From Nitrospiria bacterium (GTDB taxonomy: Bacteria > Nitrospirota > UBA9217), in contig CAKKRC010000015.1 of NCBI GenBank assembly GCA_919902495.1, positions 1 through 50,056 of the forward strand: a DNA stretch of 50,056 bases, written 5' to 3'. How positions within the stretch are numbered: position 1 is the first letter of the stretch; every line of letters begins with the position of its first letter. The notes under the pieces were generated by a model that ran no database searches, was not told the origin of the DNA, and saw only the letters and a program-made list of their open reading frames with translations. The translations under genes were made by a program, and so were the position numbers. Below, in pieces: positions 39,371 through 46,819 of the stretch.

Positions 39371-39862
39371 ATGTCCAGAAAAGCGATCGTCATGATCAGT
39401 ATCATTGTCCTTGCCCTGTTTGGCGGGTGCATGAGCAAGGAGAAGGAAGGCGCGACGGCAGCGGCCCCTGATTTCACGCTTCAGGACATTTCCGGGAAGC
39501 AGGTGCGCCTCGCCGACCTGAAAGGCGGCGTGGTCATGCTCGAGTTCTGGGCGACCTGGTGCCCGCCGTGCCGCGCCGAGGTTCCCGCTATCGAGCGCTT
39601 GCACACGCAATACAGCGGCAAGGGCCTCACGATCCTCGCCATTGCCCTGGATGAGGGCGGTTGGGACGGGGTGAAGGACTTTGTAGCGGACCGCAAGATC
39701 AGCTATACGGTGCTCCGCGGCACGGAGGATGTTTCCTCGAAGTATAAGATACGCCTGATCCCTTCGACGTTCCTGATCGATAAAGAGGGGAACATCAAGA
39801 AGCAGTACATGGGGGGCGGAAGCAACGAGGTCGTCGAGCAGGATATCAAGGCGCTCCTGTAG
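39371..39862 (+). CDS. TlpA/ResA-like thiol-disulfide oxidoreductase lipoprotein
   Basis: The 163-residue protein has a lipoprotein signal with lipobox LFGGC (Cys at 20) and a thioredoxin-like domain with the active site WCPPC (Cys 64 and 67) in EFWATWCPPCRAEVP, characteristic of TlpA/ResA proteins, and RLIPSTFLIDKEGNI. Anchored in the outer face of the inner membrane, it would reduce disulfides in exported proteins, often cytochrome c apoproteins. It stands alone between trxA and the tRNA. Confidence 0.9.
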   Translation: MSRKAIVMISIIVLALFGGCMSKEKEGATAAAPDFTLQDISGKQVRLADLKGGVVMLEFWATWCPPCRAEVPAIERLHTQYSGKGLTILAIALDEGGWDGVKDFVADRKISYTVLRGTEDVSSKYKIRLIPSTFLIDKEGNIKKQYMGGGSNEVVEQDIKALL

Positions 39863-39894
39863 CGGTCCGGATCGATATGCCGCCGGATTTTCGA

Positions 39895-39923
39895 TTGACA
39901 ACGCGCGTCGCCGTAATTATAAT
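39895..39923 (+). promoter_or_regulatory. consensus promoter of tRNA-Gly
   Basis: TTGACA (39895-39900), 17-bp spacer, TATAAT (39918-39923), both hexamers perfect; the tRNA begins 12 bp after the -10 box. It is one of two completely consensus promoters in the window, the other being that of intI. Confidence 0.8.
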
Positions 39924-39935
39924 ACCTCACATTAA

Positions 39936-40011
39936 GCGGGCGTAGCTCAGTTGGTAGAGTACAAGCTTCCCAAGCTTGGGGTCGCGGGTTCGAACCCCGT
40001 CGCCCGCTCCA
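39936..40011 (+). tRNA. tRNA-Gly (anticodon CCC)
   Basis: The sequence folds as a cloverleaf: acceptor GCGGGCG pairs with CGCCCGC, D-arm GCTC...GAGT, anticodon stem CAAGC/GCTTG around the loop TTCCCAA (anticodon CCC), and T-arm GCGGGTTCGAACCCCG. The genome encodes the CCA end (40009-40011). It reads GGG codons for glycine. Confidence 0.95.
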
Positions 40012-40017
40012 TATAAA

Positions 40018-40121
40018 CAGACAACAGACATCAGATAGAGGCGAGACAACAGACGAAAACCTTTTAAACGGCTGCGTTGGTTTTGTCTGCAGTCTGACAG
40101 TCTGTGATCTGAGTATCTGAA
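40018..40121. repeat. CAGACA-family inverted repeat after tRNA-Gly
   Basis: Left ACAGACAACAGACATCAGAT with GAGACAACAGACGAAAAC and right GTTTTGTCTGCAGTCTGACA with GTCTGTGATCTGAGTATC are imperfect complements. It begins 7 bp after the tRNA. Confidence 0.72.
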
Positions 40122-40125
40122 ATTG

Positions 40126-40157
40126 CCCCTGCCTGACGAACCAGGTGGGGGTTTTTT
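40126..40157 (+). terminator. Rho-independent terminator
   Basis: CCCC-TG-CCTG (40126-40135) pairs with CAGG-TG-GGGG (40142-40151) and is followed by TTTTTT (40152-40157). It ends transcription from the tRNA side and lies 16 bp before the next ATG. Confidence 0.7.
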
Positions 40158-40173
40158 GTCTGAGGAGTGCACG

Positions 40174-40827
40174 ATGATAACGATCCGCATACTGCAAAGC
40201 ATCCTTGCCGTTCTTCTGGCGGTTTCCCTTGCCGGGGCTGAGGACCGGCTGGTCATCGCCGACTTCTCCACGGGAGTCGACGCACAGGGAGTGCCCCCGG
40301 GCTGGCAGGTCAAGGAAAAGTCCGGCAAGTCGGACTTCGCTGTCGTGAAGGACGGCGATCTGCATGCCCTTATGCTCAGGAGCGCGAATACCTCGTTCTC
40401 CCTTCAGAAAGAGGTGAAGGTGGACGTGAAGCAGTACCCGGCCCTTTCGTGGAAATGGAAGGTGACGAAGCTGCCGAAGGATGGCGACTTCCGGAAGTCC
40501 CGGACCGATGACCAGGCTGCCCAGCTCTTTCTCGCCTTTACCAAGACCAAGGCCATCGTCTACATCTGGGACACTTCGGCGCCGCAGGGGCTGATGGAGT
40601 CCACCTCTCCGGTGCCGTTCATGACCGTCAAGGTCGTTGTCGTCCGTTCCGGATCAGCGGAGCTCGGGAAATGGATCACCGAGACCCGGAACGTCTATGA
40701 AGACTATAAAAAGTTTTATGGCGATGAGCCGCCCGTGGTAAGCGGCATGCGGCTCCAGATCAATTCCCAGCATACTGAAACTTCGGGGGAGAGCTGGTTC
40801 GCGGACGTCGAATTCAGGAAGAAGTGA
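40174..40827 (+). CDS. DUF3047 family exported protein
   Basis: The 217-residue protein has a signal peptide (residues 1-22, ILQSILAVLLAVSLAGAEDR) and a DUF3047 domain: FSTGVDAQGVPPGWQVKEKSG, YPALSWKWKVTKLP and DDQAAQLFLAF, ending in beta-rich RLQINSQHTETSGESWFADVEF. DUF3047 proteins are periplasmic and of unknown role; the fold is predicted to be a beta-sandwich. GAGGAG lies about 9 bp before the ATG at 40174. Confidence 0.82.
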   Translation: MITIRILQSILAVLLAVSLAGAEDRLVIADFSTGVDAQGVPPGWQVKEKSGKSDFAVVKDGDLHALMLRSANTSFSLQKEVKVDVKQYPALSWKWKVTKLPKDGDFRKSRTDDQAAQLFLAFTKTKAIVYIWDTSAPQGLMESTSPVPFMTVKVVVVRSGSAELGKWITETRNVYEDYKKFYGDEPPVVSGMRLQINSQHTETSGESWFADVEFRKK

Positions 40828-40843
40828 ATAAAAGCGCTTGATC

Positions 40844-40948
40844 TTGCCACAGCCAGAAGTAGGCGCCTCTAGGCGAGGTCACAGAGGACACCGAGAAAAG
40901 CATGGTTTTGCGTTGTCCTCTCTGTGAGCTCGGTGTCCTCGGTGGCAA
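40844..40948. repeat. CACAGAGGACACCGAG-family inverted repeat upstream of cobU
   Basis: Left arm TTGCCAC... with GGTCACAGAGGACACCGAG (to 40898) and right arm TTGTCCTCTCTGTGAGCTCG to GGTGGCAA (40948) are complements from the same word family as 2622-2715. A small nested palindrome, GGCGCCTctAGGCG, lies within the left arm. No cobalamin riboswitch is visible in this leader. Confidence 0.8.
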
Positions 40949-40994
40949 ATGCAGTTGACGATAGCACGCTTTCAACCGGCAGTCGGGAATACAT

Positions 40995-41522
40995 ATGCTT
41001 ATGGCACACAAAATATATTTCATCACCGGCGGTGCGCGGTCAGGGAAATCCGCATTCGCTGAACAACTGGCGACCGGCATCTCCGGGAAGCGGGCGTACC
41101 TCGCGACCGCGCAGGCGCTTGACGCCGAGATGGTAGCGCGGATCGAGCACCACCGGAAACGGCGCGGGAGCGCCTGGGACACCTATGAGGAGCCTCTTGC
41201 CGTCGCCGAGCTGTTCCGGAAGCTTGCCGGCAGGTACCAGGTGGTCCTTCTTGACTGCGTGACCTTGTGGCTCAGCAATATCATGGCCCGTTCCGAAAAG
41301 GACGACGGCATCCTGTCCCAGGTCGACGACCTGATCACCGCGCTCAAAGCATTTAGCGGAACGTGCATCGTCGTGTCGAACGAGGTGGGATTGGGCATCG
41401 TTCCCGATAACGCCCTTGCCCGCCGGTTCCGCGATCTTGCAGGCATCCTGAACCAGAGGATGGCCCGGAGGGCGGACGATGTGTATTTTCTCGCGGCAGG
41501 GATACCGATGAAGATCAAGTAA
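40995..41522 (+). CDS. cobU: adenosylcobinamide kinase / adenosylcobinamide-phosphate guanylyltransferase
   Basis: The 175-residue protein starts with the P-loop GGARSGKS (residues 12-19) and contains AYLATAQALDAEMVARIEHH and DCVTLWLSN, characteristic CobU motifs that include the GMP-linked histidine region. It phosphorylates adenosylcobinamide and attaches GMP to give AdoCbi-GDP, the substrate of CobS. It is first of the cluster cobU-cobT-cobS-cobC on the same strand. Confidence 0.92.
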   Translation: MLMAHKIYFITGGARSGKSAFAEQLATGISGKRAYLATAQALDAEMVARIEHHRKRRGSAWDTYEEPLAVAELFRKLAGRYQVVLLDCVTLWLSNIMARSEKDDGILSQVDDLITALKAFSGTCIVVSNEVGLGIVPDNALARRFRDLAGILNQRMARRADDVYFLAAGIPMKIK

Positions 41523-41598
41523 GCCAATTGCGGATTTCGGATTGCGGATTGCGGAATAAAACATAAAAATGAATTTATCGAAGGGGGAGATAGTGCAA

Positions 41599-42669
41599 AT
41601 GGGAAGATTACAGGAGATCCTGAAGAACATCAAACCGATCGACGAATCACGCGGCCCGGCCATACAGGCGAGGCTGGACAACCTCACCAAGCCCCTGGGA
41701 AGCCTGGGGCGGCTGGAAGAGCTCGCCAAGCGGTACTGCCTCATCACCGGCAAGGACAAGCCGGTGATCAGGAACAAGATCATCTTCACCTTTGCCGGCG
41801 ACCATGGCGTCACGGGGGAAGGGGTCAGCGCCTTCCCGAAGGAAGTGACGCCGCAGATGGTCTACAACTTCCTGCGCGGCGGAGCGGGCGTGAACGTGCT
41901 GGCGCGTCACTGCGGCGCGCGGGTCATCGTCGTCGATGTGGGGGTTGACCACGACTTCGAACCGGCCGAGGGCCTCGAGATCAGAAAAGTGGCCCGCGGC
42001 ACGAAGAACATGGCCGTCGGGCCGGCCATGACCCGGGAAGAGGCGGAGCAGGCCATCCTCGCCGGCGTCGAAATGGTGGAAAAATATAAGGACGGCCTCG
42101 ACATCATCGGCACCGGCGACATGGGCATCGGGAACACGACGCCGTCGTCCGCCATCGTGTCGGTCATCACCGGGACCGAGCCGGAACTGGTCACCGGCAG
42201 GGGAACGGGGATCGACGACGCTTCCCTCAAGGGCAAGGTCGCGGTCATCAAAAAAGCGATCGCGGCCAACCGGCCCGACCCGAAGGACGCCATGGACGTC
42301 CTGGCCAAGGTCGGCGGATTCGAGATCGCCGCCATCGCGGGCCTGGTGCTGGGCGCGGCGCTCCATCGCATCCCCGTCGTCGTCGACGGTTTCATCTCGA
42401 CGGCGGGCGCGCTCATTGCCGCCGAATTGAACCCCCTCGTCAGGGGATACATCATCGCCGGGCACCAGTCCGTGGAGATCGGGCACCGGAAGATGCTGGA
42501 GCACCTCGAACAGCGGCCGCTCCTGGACCTGAACCTCCGGCTGGGCGAGGGCACCGGCGCGGCCCTGGGCATCTCGCTCGTCGAGGCAGGGGTGAAGATC
42601 CTCATGGAGATGGCGACCTTTGCCGACGCCGGGGTCTCGGAGAAGAGCGAAGAAACGGTGAAGAAGTAG
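41599..42669 (+). CDS. cobT: nicotinate-nucleotide-dimethylbenzimidazole phosphoribosyltransferase
   Basis: The 356-residue protein matches Cob[19 protein letters not shown] at the start, [34 protein letters not shown] in the middle, and a C-terminal catalytic Glu region, [14 protein letters not shown]. It activates a lower-ligand base to its alpha-ribotide. ATG at 41599 was chosen because GGGGGAG lies about 10 bp upstream; the frame starts earlier at 41569 without one. It follows cobU by about 76 bp, where GGATTGCGGATTGCGG direct repeats lie. Confidence 0.92.
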   Translation: MGRLQEILKNIKPIDESRGPAIQARLDNLTKPLGSLGRLEELAKRYCLITGKDKPVIRNKIIFTFAGDHGVTGEGVSAFPKEVTPQMVYNFLRGGAGVNVLARHCGARVIVVDVGVDHDFEPAEGLEIRKVARGTKNMAVGPAMTREEAEQAILAGVEMVEKYKDGLDIIGTGDMGIGNTTPSSAIVSVITGTEPELVTGRGTGIDDASLKGKVAVIKKAIAANRPDPKDAMDVLAKVGGFEIAAIAGLVLGAALHRIPVVVDGFISTAGALIAAELNPLVRGYIIAGHQSVEIGHRKMLEHLEQRPLLDLNLRLGEGTGAALGISLVEAGVKILMEMATFADAGVSEKSEETVKK

Positions 42670-42674
42670 AAGCC

Positions 42675-42745
42675 ACCTGACACGGGGACACGGAGACACG
42701 GGGACGGGGAGAGAAGATCCGGATAAGAATCAAATCCACTTCTTC
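42675..42745. repeat. GACACGGGG-family repeat between cobT and cobS
   Basis: GACACGGGGACACGGAGACA (42678 on) is a run of the same words seen at 2770-2807 and 44225-44270. A partial closing arm near 42740 (TTCAGTGTC) is weak. Confidence 0.55.
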
Positions 42746-42788
42746 AGTGTCTAAATGGCCGTTCCAGGGAAATGTGAAAGGCGGAACG

Positions 42789-43556
42789 ATGCTACATGGA
42801 TTCATCACAGCGCTCCAGTTCCTGACGATCTTCACGGTCAGGAAAGATCACGAGGTGGACGAGAACGACCTGGCGCGGTCCATGGTTTATTTCCCGTTCG
42901 TGGGCTTCATCATCGGGCTTGTTCTGGTGTACGCTGACAAGGCCCTGCTCTGGATCTTCCCGGACACGGTCTCCAACCTGTTCCTCCTCCTGCTGTCCGT
43001 GGTCATGACCCGTGCCCTGCATATCGACGGCCTGGCCGACAGCATGGACGGGATCATGGGCGGCAGGGACCAGGAGTCCCGGCTCGCCATCATGCGGGAC
43101 AGCAGGATCGGGACTGCCGGCGTACTCAGCATCGTCTTCATCCTCCTGATCAAGTATGCCTGCCTGAACACCCTCTTCTATGACTACAAGACCGCGGCAT
43201 TGCTGACGGCGCCTGCGTTCAGCCGGTGGTCCCAGATGCTTATGATGTTCCAGGCAGGCTACGGACGGGAGGATGGCATGGGCAAGGCCTTTGTAGGCCA
43301 TGTCCGGCTGGGGGGGCTCCTCGCCGCGTCGGTGATCACCGTCGGTCTTTCCGGATTCGTGATCTATCAGTATGACACCCGGACCGCTGTTCTCGCGGTC
43401 GGCATTCCCCTTGCTGTCGGGCTGGTGACATTCTTCTGGCGGTGGTTCGTCGTCCGCAAGGTCGGCGGCGTCACCGGAGATTCCGTCGGGGCGATCAGCG
43501 AAATGAACGAGGCGCTGACGTTCCTCCTGTTCGTGTTCTTGCTGAGCGAAAGGTAG
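42789..43556 (+). CDS. cobS: adenosylcobinamide-GDP ribazoletransferase (cobalamin synthase)
   Basis: The 255-residue, five- to six-helix membrane protein has the CobS signature ALHIDGLADSMDGIMGG with its Asp-rich metal/diphosphate site and FSRWSQMLMMF. It joins AdoCbi-GDP and alpha-ribazole (or its phosphate) to give adenosylcobalamin (phosphate) in the membrane. The ATG at 42789 has AAAGGCGGAACG upstream; an earlier in-frame start at 42747 is possible. Confidence 0.9.
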   Translation: MLHGFITALQFLTIFTVRKDHEVDENDLARSMVYFPFVGFIIGLVLVYADKALLWIFPDTVSNLFLLLLSVVMTRALHIDGLADSMDGIMGGRDQESRLAIMRDSRIGTAGVLSIVFILLIKYACLNTLFYDYKTAALLTAPAFSRWSQMLMMFQAGYGREDGMGKAFVGHVRLGGLLAASVITVGLSGFVIYQYDTRTAVLAVGIPLAVGLVTFFWRWFVVRKVGGVTGDSVGAISEMNEALTFLLFVFLLSER

Positions 43557-43626
43557 TAAATAAATTCAACGTTCAAGGTTTAAGGAGTGCCTGTTGGCTG
43601 GCTGACATGCGACAGGCTGATCTACT

Positions 43627-44223
43627 ATGACAACTCGTGTCTATCTCATGCGTCACGGCGAGGTGGCGAACGGCGGCGAGAAGCGCTACAATGGCCATAT
43701 CGACGTGGATATCACGGAGCGGGGCATTGAGCAGATGCACCGGCTTGCCGGCCTCCTGGAAGGGAAACCGGTAAAGGCGGTCTATTCCAGCGACCTCATC
43801 CGGTCGGTCAAAGGCGCGGAGATCGTCTCGGAGCGCCTGGGTCTGACGCCTACGCCGGTCCGTGTGCTCCGGGAGCGGAGCGTGGGGAAGTGGGAAGGGC
43901 TCACGCAAGAGGAGATCCAGCAGCGCTATCCCGAGGAGTTCGTTGCCTGGCGCGCGGATCTGCTTAATTACCGTCCGCCGGAAGGCGAGTGCCTGATCGA
44001 TGTCAAGAACCGTATCTTGCCGGAGTACAGGAAGATCGTCTCGTCCCATCCGGACCAGGAGATCGCTCTGCTCCTGCACGGCGGCGTGAACCGGGTCATC
44101 CTGGCTGACGCCCTGGGGCTGCCGCCGCTCAACCTGTTCCGCATCGATCAGTCGTTCGGGGCGCTGAACATCATCGACCATTTAGAGGACGGGATGACGG
44201 TGGTGAAGCTGCTGAACGGGTAA
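43627..44223 (+). CDS. cobC: alpha-ribazole phosphatase (histidine phosphatase family)
   Basis: This 198-residue phosphatase has the catalytic RHGE motif (residues 9-12), VYSSDLIRSVKGAEIV, and a second His in LLLHGGVNRVILADAL. The family includes phosphoglycerate mutases, but its position behind cobS supports removal of the phosphate from alpha-ribazole-5-phosphate or cobalamin phosphate. A GACACGGGG-family repeat follows its stop (44225-44270). Confidence 0.88.
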   Translation: MTTRVYLMRHGEVANGGEKRYNGHIDVDITERGIEQMHRLAGLLEGKPVKAVYSSDLIRSVKGAEIVSERLGLTPTPVRVLRERSVGKWEGLTQEEIQQRYPEEFVAWRADLLNYRPPEGECLIDVKNRILPEYRKIVSSHPDQEIALLLHGGVNRVILADALGLPPLNLFRIDQSFGALNIIDHLEDGMTVVKLLNG

Positions 44224-44224
44224 G

Positions 44225-44270
44225 AGCGGACACGGGGAAAAGAAAAACCGACACGGTGACACGGTGAAAG
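44225..44270. repeat. GACACGGGG-family repeat after cobC
   Basis: GCGGACACGGGGAAAAG and CCGACACGGTGACACGGTGA are words of the family at 2770-2807; no clear complementary arm is present, so this is a one-armed copy directly behind the cobC stop. Confidence 0.6.
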
Positions 44271-44356
44271 ATCAACTGCGGGGAGTGATGAGTGCGGAAA
44301 ACATTCAAGGGCCGGAAAGTCCTTTGCTGTGATGCCGGATGCCAAGGGGGATCGAC

Positions 44357-45193
44357 ATGAGTATGTGCGCAAAAAGATCGATAATGGCAATGACCATCGT
44401 TTTGCTCGCGCTGCCGGCATTTGCGGCTGTTGACGAGCCGGTACGGGTGGAGGCAGAGGGCGCGATCCTCCTGGGCGACGACTCGACCATGGGGCAGGCA
44501 AAGGCGGCTGCGCTGAACAACGCCCGGCGCACTGCTCTCGAGAAGGCCACGGGCGTAGAGGTCCACGGGTCCTCGACGATCTACAACTTCCAGCTCATTA
44601 ATGATCTGGTGCACACGGCCACACGCGGCATCATCGTAAAGGAGAACGTGCTCAAGAGCTCCTGCGCGACGAAGGACGAACAGGTGTCGTGCAGCACGAA
44701 GATAGAGGCCTGGGTGAAACCTCTTCATACCGAGCGACGGGGAAACTTCGCGGTGAAGAAGGCCTTTGTCCACCGGAGCGATAAGCAAGAGGCCGCGGCA
44801 AGCCCCGTGTTCCAGAACAACGACGAGATCGTGATCCGCGCCACAGCCAATCAGGATGCGTATCTCAGCCTCTTCAGCGTGGACCAGTTCGGGGCCCTGA
44901 TCAAGCTCTACCCGAACGAATATGTGAAGCAGGAGAAGCTGCCGGCGGGCAGGGAGATCGTCTTCCCCGAGGAGTCGCAGAGACAGGGGGGCTTGAAGCT
45001 CAAGGTCCGGACGCCCAAGGGCAGGAAGAAGGCGGTGGAGTCGGTGCTGATCATCGCCACGAAGGAGCGGTCAGCGCTCCTTGAGGACGTGAAGGGCCAG
45101 GACCTGACCATCACGGACCTCATGAAGGAGTTGTCGGTGATGGACCCGTCGCAGTGGGTGGAACAGACCGTGGGATATGAGGTGAGGGAGTAG
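44357..45193 (+). CDS. exported FlgT-N-like / DUF4384 protein
   Basis: The 278-residue protein has a signal peptide (residues 1-24, CAKRSIMAMTIVLLALPAFA). The N-terminal half, VEAEGAILLGDDSTMGQAKA with ALNNARRTALEKATGVEV, follows the pattern of the FlgT N-terminal/LPP20-like family. The C-terminal half with QDAYLSLFSVDQFGALIKLY and FPEESQ is a DUF4384 domain, often found beside or fused to caspase-like peptidases; a caspase-like protein lies at the right window edge. Its 3' end is repeated twice further downstream in damaged form (45892-45957 and 46682-46732). Start has AAGGGGG upstream and a strong terminator follows. Confidence 0.8.
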   Translation: MSMCAKRSIMAMTIVLLALPAFAAVDEPVRVEAEGAILLGDDSTMGQAKAAALNNARRTALEKATGVEVHGSSTIYNFQLINDLVHTATRGIIVKENVLKSSCATKDEQVSCSTKIEAWVKPLHTERRGNFAVKKAFVHRSDKQEAAASPVFQNNDEIVIRATANQDAYLSLFSVDQFGALIKLYPNEYVKQEKLPAGREIVFPEESQRQGGLKLKVRTPKGRKKAVESVLIIATKERSALLEDVKGQDLTITDLMKELSVMDPSQWVEQTVGYEVRE

Positions 45194-45223
45194 GCAACTC
45201 GTCCAGAATGAGGAATTAAAAAA

Positions 45224-45251
45224 GCCGCAGGCTCAACAGCCTGCGGCTTTT
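45224..45251 (+). terminator. Rho-independent terminator of the DUF4384 gene
   Basis: A perfect 10-bp stem GCCGCAGGCT/AGCCTGCGGC with loop CAAC and a TTTT tail (45248-45251, then GTTT). A run of A before the stem lets it also work on the other strand, where the convergent DUF2442 gene ends at 45298. Confidence 0.88.
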
Positions 45252-45297
45252 GTTTAGCTGGGTTATTGGGAGGGAGGATGTTCTTAAATTCTACACT

Positions 45298-45597
45298 TCA
45301 GCGATGAGCGAGAACGCGTTTGCCTGCATGCGGTGCAGCAGTTTTTGATACAAGCGGATAGTGCTCTGGGTGCTCAAGGACATCGACCTCAAGGTCAATG
45401 TCCAGTTCGGGCCAATATAAATGGTACTCGTGGAGCAATTGCACCTTTTGAATGGCATACAAAGGCCGGTCTTGAAAATAAGGATAATCCCGGTAGGGAA
45501 GAAAATACTCCTTGTTCTTCACCAGGAGCCAGATGCCGAAGGGAGTGATATTTTCAACGCTTGCCGAAATGTTTTTGCCAGGCTTTTTTGATCTCAT
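45298..45597 (-). CDS. DUF2442 family protein
   Basis: The 99-residue protein (start ATG at 45597) has the DUF2442 pattern: SASVENITPFGIWLLVKNKEYFLPYRDYPYF and then HLYWPELDIDLEVDVLEHPE. The family is small and of unknown function but usually encoded next to DUF4160, as here, where the genes overlap by 44 bp. The pair is thought to behave like a toxin-antitoxin module, which is not shown. Confidence 0.75.
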   Translation of the reverse strand: MRSKKPGKNISASVENITPFGIWLLVKNKEYFLPYRDYPYFQDRPLYAIQKVQLLHEYHLYWPELDIDLEVDVLEHPEHYPLVSKTAAPHAGKRVLAHR

Positions 45598-45796
45598 CTG
45601 CGCGCACCTCAACGATCTTTTGTATCTCCTGAAGCTTCTTTTGATTGAGACCATGATATACGGCCAGCGAAACGAGCGGCTCCAACCAGAATTTGGCTTC
45701 GCCGTCCTCGCAGGTCACATGCACATGGATCCGCAACTCCTCATTGGAGAGAAAATAGAACCGATAACCTTTTTCTCTAAATACTGTTGGACTCAT
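45554..45796 (-). CDS. DUF4160 family protein
   Basis: This 80-residue protein has the DUF4160 signature GYRFYFLSNEELRIHVHVTCEDGEAKFWLEP and ends in a helical segment (EVRADEIKKAWQKHF). DUF4160 proteins are paired with DUF2442 proteins in many genomes. A promoter (TTGACA at 45839-45834, 18-bp spacer, TATATT at 45815-45810, minus strand) precedes the gene by 13 bp. The unit is AT-richer than its neighbours and sits between damaged copies of the DUF4384 gene tail, as would be expected of an inserted module. Confidence 0.75.
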   Translation of the reverse strand: MSPTVFREKGYRFYFLSNEELRIHVHVTCEDGEAKFWLEPLVSLAVYHGLNQKKLQEIQKIVEVRADEIKKAWQKHFGKR

Positions 45797-45891
45797 ACGT
45801 ATTCACTCTAATATAATTCAAAGATATATGCAATGTCAAAAGCATGTTGTATGCTGCTTTGCAATGGACGTCACTGAGATTGATGCATGGT

Positions 45892-45957
45892 GAACTGTCG
45901 GAGATGGACCCGTCGCAGTGGGTGGAACAGACCGTGAGATATGAGGTGAGGGAGTAG
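45892..45957 (+). pseudogene. decayed copy 2 of the DUF4384 gene tail
   Basis: Codons reading ELSEMDPSQWVEQTVRYEVRE-stop correspond to the last 21 residues of the DUF4384 protein (ELSVMDPSQWVEQTVGYEVRE) with two substitutions; the DNA identity is above 90 percent over 66 bp. Everything upstream of it is gone, so it is a remnant of a paralogue. Confidence 0.85.
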
Positions 45958-45988
45958 GGCGAGGCCTGTGAACAAAACCGAAAGCCGC

Positions 45989-46029
45989 TTGACAGGAAAA
46001 AATGACCATGGTAATATGACCATGGTCAT
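45989..46029 (+). promoter_or_regulatory. promoter and operator of the Phd/PIN pair
   Basis: TTGACA (45989-45994), 17-bp spacer, TAATAT (46012-46017). ATGACCATGGT is directly repeated at 46002-46012 and 46016-46026; the second copy extends to the perfect palindrome ATGACCATGGTCAT (46016-46029). The repeats overlap the -10 box, as expected for an autorepressor. Confidence 0.7.
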
Positions 46030-46054
46030 TTTGTAATTGCGCGGAGGATATCCC

Positions 46055-46285
46055 ATGGGCAAGGTCGTCACCAAGTCGCAGTTCAAGCCGCATGCGCTTG
46101 AGTATTTCCGGAAGATCCAGGAAACGGGTGAGGAGGTCATCATCACGGACCATGGAAAGCCGGTCCTGAAGGTCGTACCCTACGCTGAGCGGCCTGCTGA
46201 CGCTTTGAAGTCGCTCCGGGGTTCCGTCCTGAAGTATGACGAGCCCCTGAAGCCGGCGGGGGAGAAGTGGGATGGCCTGAAGTGA
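46055..46285 (+). CDS. Phd/YefM-family antitoxin
   Basis: The 76-residue protein has the Phd/YefM N-terminal DNA-binding pattern (KSQFKPHALEYFRKIQETGEEVIITDHGKPVLKVVPY, given as KSQFKPHALEYFRKIQET and EEVIITDHGKPVLKVVPY) and a short C-terminal toxin-binding tail. It represses its own promoter and neutralises the PIN toxin. The ATG at 46055 follows CGGAGGATATCCC. Its stop TGA overlaps the GTG start of the toxin gene. Confidence 0.85.
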   Translation: MGKVVTKSQFKPHALEYFRKIQETGEEVIITDHGKPVLKVVPYAERPADALKSLRGSVLKYDEPLKPAGEKWDGLK

Positions 46286-46677
46286 TCCTCCTGGACACGC
46301 ATACGTGGATATGGTGGGCCAGTGATCCGGCGCTGCTGTCAGGGAAGGCCCGGAGCGCCGTCAACAAGGCCATGGAAGCCGGTGAGGTCCATGTGTCCGC
46401 CATCAGCGCCTGGGAAGTGGCTGTCCTGGAAAAGCGGGGGAGATTGAAGCTGACCATGAACGTACGTGACTGGATCGCCAGGTCCGAGGCCTTGCCGTTC
46501 CTGCATTTTGTGCCGGTGAACACGCAGATCGCGGTTGATTCCGTGGAGCTGCCGGGTGCTCTGCACGAAGATCCCGCCGACCGTATCATTATTGCCACGG
46601 CCCGAACCTTGAACGCCACACTCATTACCAAGGATGAGAAGATACTGAAGTATCCCCACGTGAAAGCGCACTGGTAG
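46282..46677 (+). CDS. PIN-domain (VapC-like) toxin
   Basis: The 131-residue protein begins LLDTHTWIWWASDPALLS, the DTHxWxW start of PIN toxins with the first active-site Asp, and has SAISAWEVAVLEKRG with the conserved Glu and GALHEDPADRIIIATARTL with further acidic residues. It would be a ribonuclease. The GTG at 46282 overlaps the antitoxin stop, the usual coupling. It ends five bases before the third DUF4384 tail copy. Confidence 0.85.
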   Translation: MILLDTHTWIWWASDPALLSGKARSAVNKAMEAGEVHVSAISAWEVAVLEKRGRLKLTMNVRDWIARSEALPFLHFVPVNTQIAVDSVELPGALHEDPADRIIIATARTLNATLITKDEKILKYPHVKAHW

Positions 46678-46681
46678 GCTG

Positions 46682-46732
46682 GATTCGTCGTAGTGGGTGG
46701 AGCAGACCGTGGGGTATGAGGTGCGGGCGTAG
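46682..46732 (+). pseudogene. decayed copy 3 of the DUF4384 gene tail
   Basis: Codons read D-S-S-stop-WVEQTVGYEVRA-stop, matching the last part of the DUF4384 protein (DPSQWVEQTVGYEVRE) with an in-frame stop. It is followed by a hairpin like that behind the intact gene. Confidence 0.8.
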
Positions 46733-46767
46733 CAGCCGGTCCGGAGCAAACAAAGCGGGAAAATTAA

Positions 46768-46800
46768 AAAGCCGCGGGGCGGGTACCCTGCGGCTCTTTT
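46768..46800 (+). terminator. Rho-independent terminator
   Basis: AGCCGC-GGGG pairs with CCCTGCGGCT across CGGGTA, followed by CTTTT; an A-rich stretch on the other side suits termination of the minus-strand propeller gene too. It resembles the terminator at 45224-45251 (AAAAAGCCGC...GCGGCTxTTTT). Confidence 0.75.
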
Positions 46801-46819
46801 GCGTCGTATGTACATCAGG

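Noticed and set aside
40828-40994. Cobalamin riboswitch ahead of cobU
   Set aside because: No B12 box (AGCCACTG-like with following GGGAAGG) is visible; the region is an inverted repeat of the CACAGAG family.
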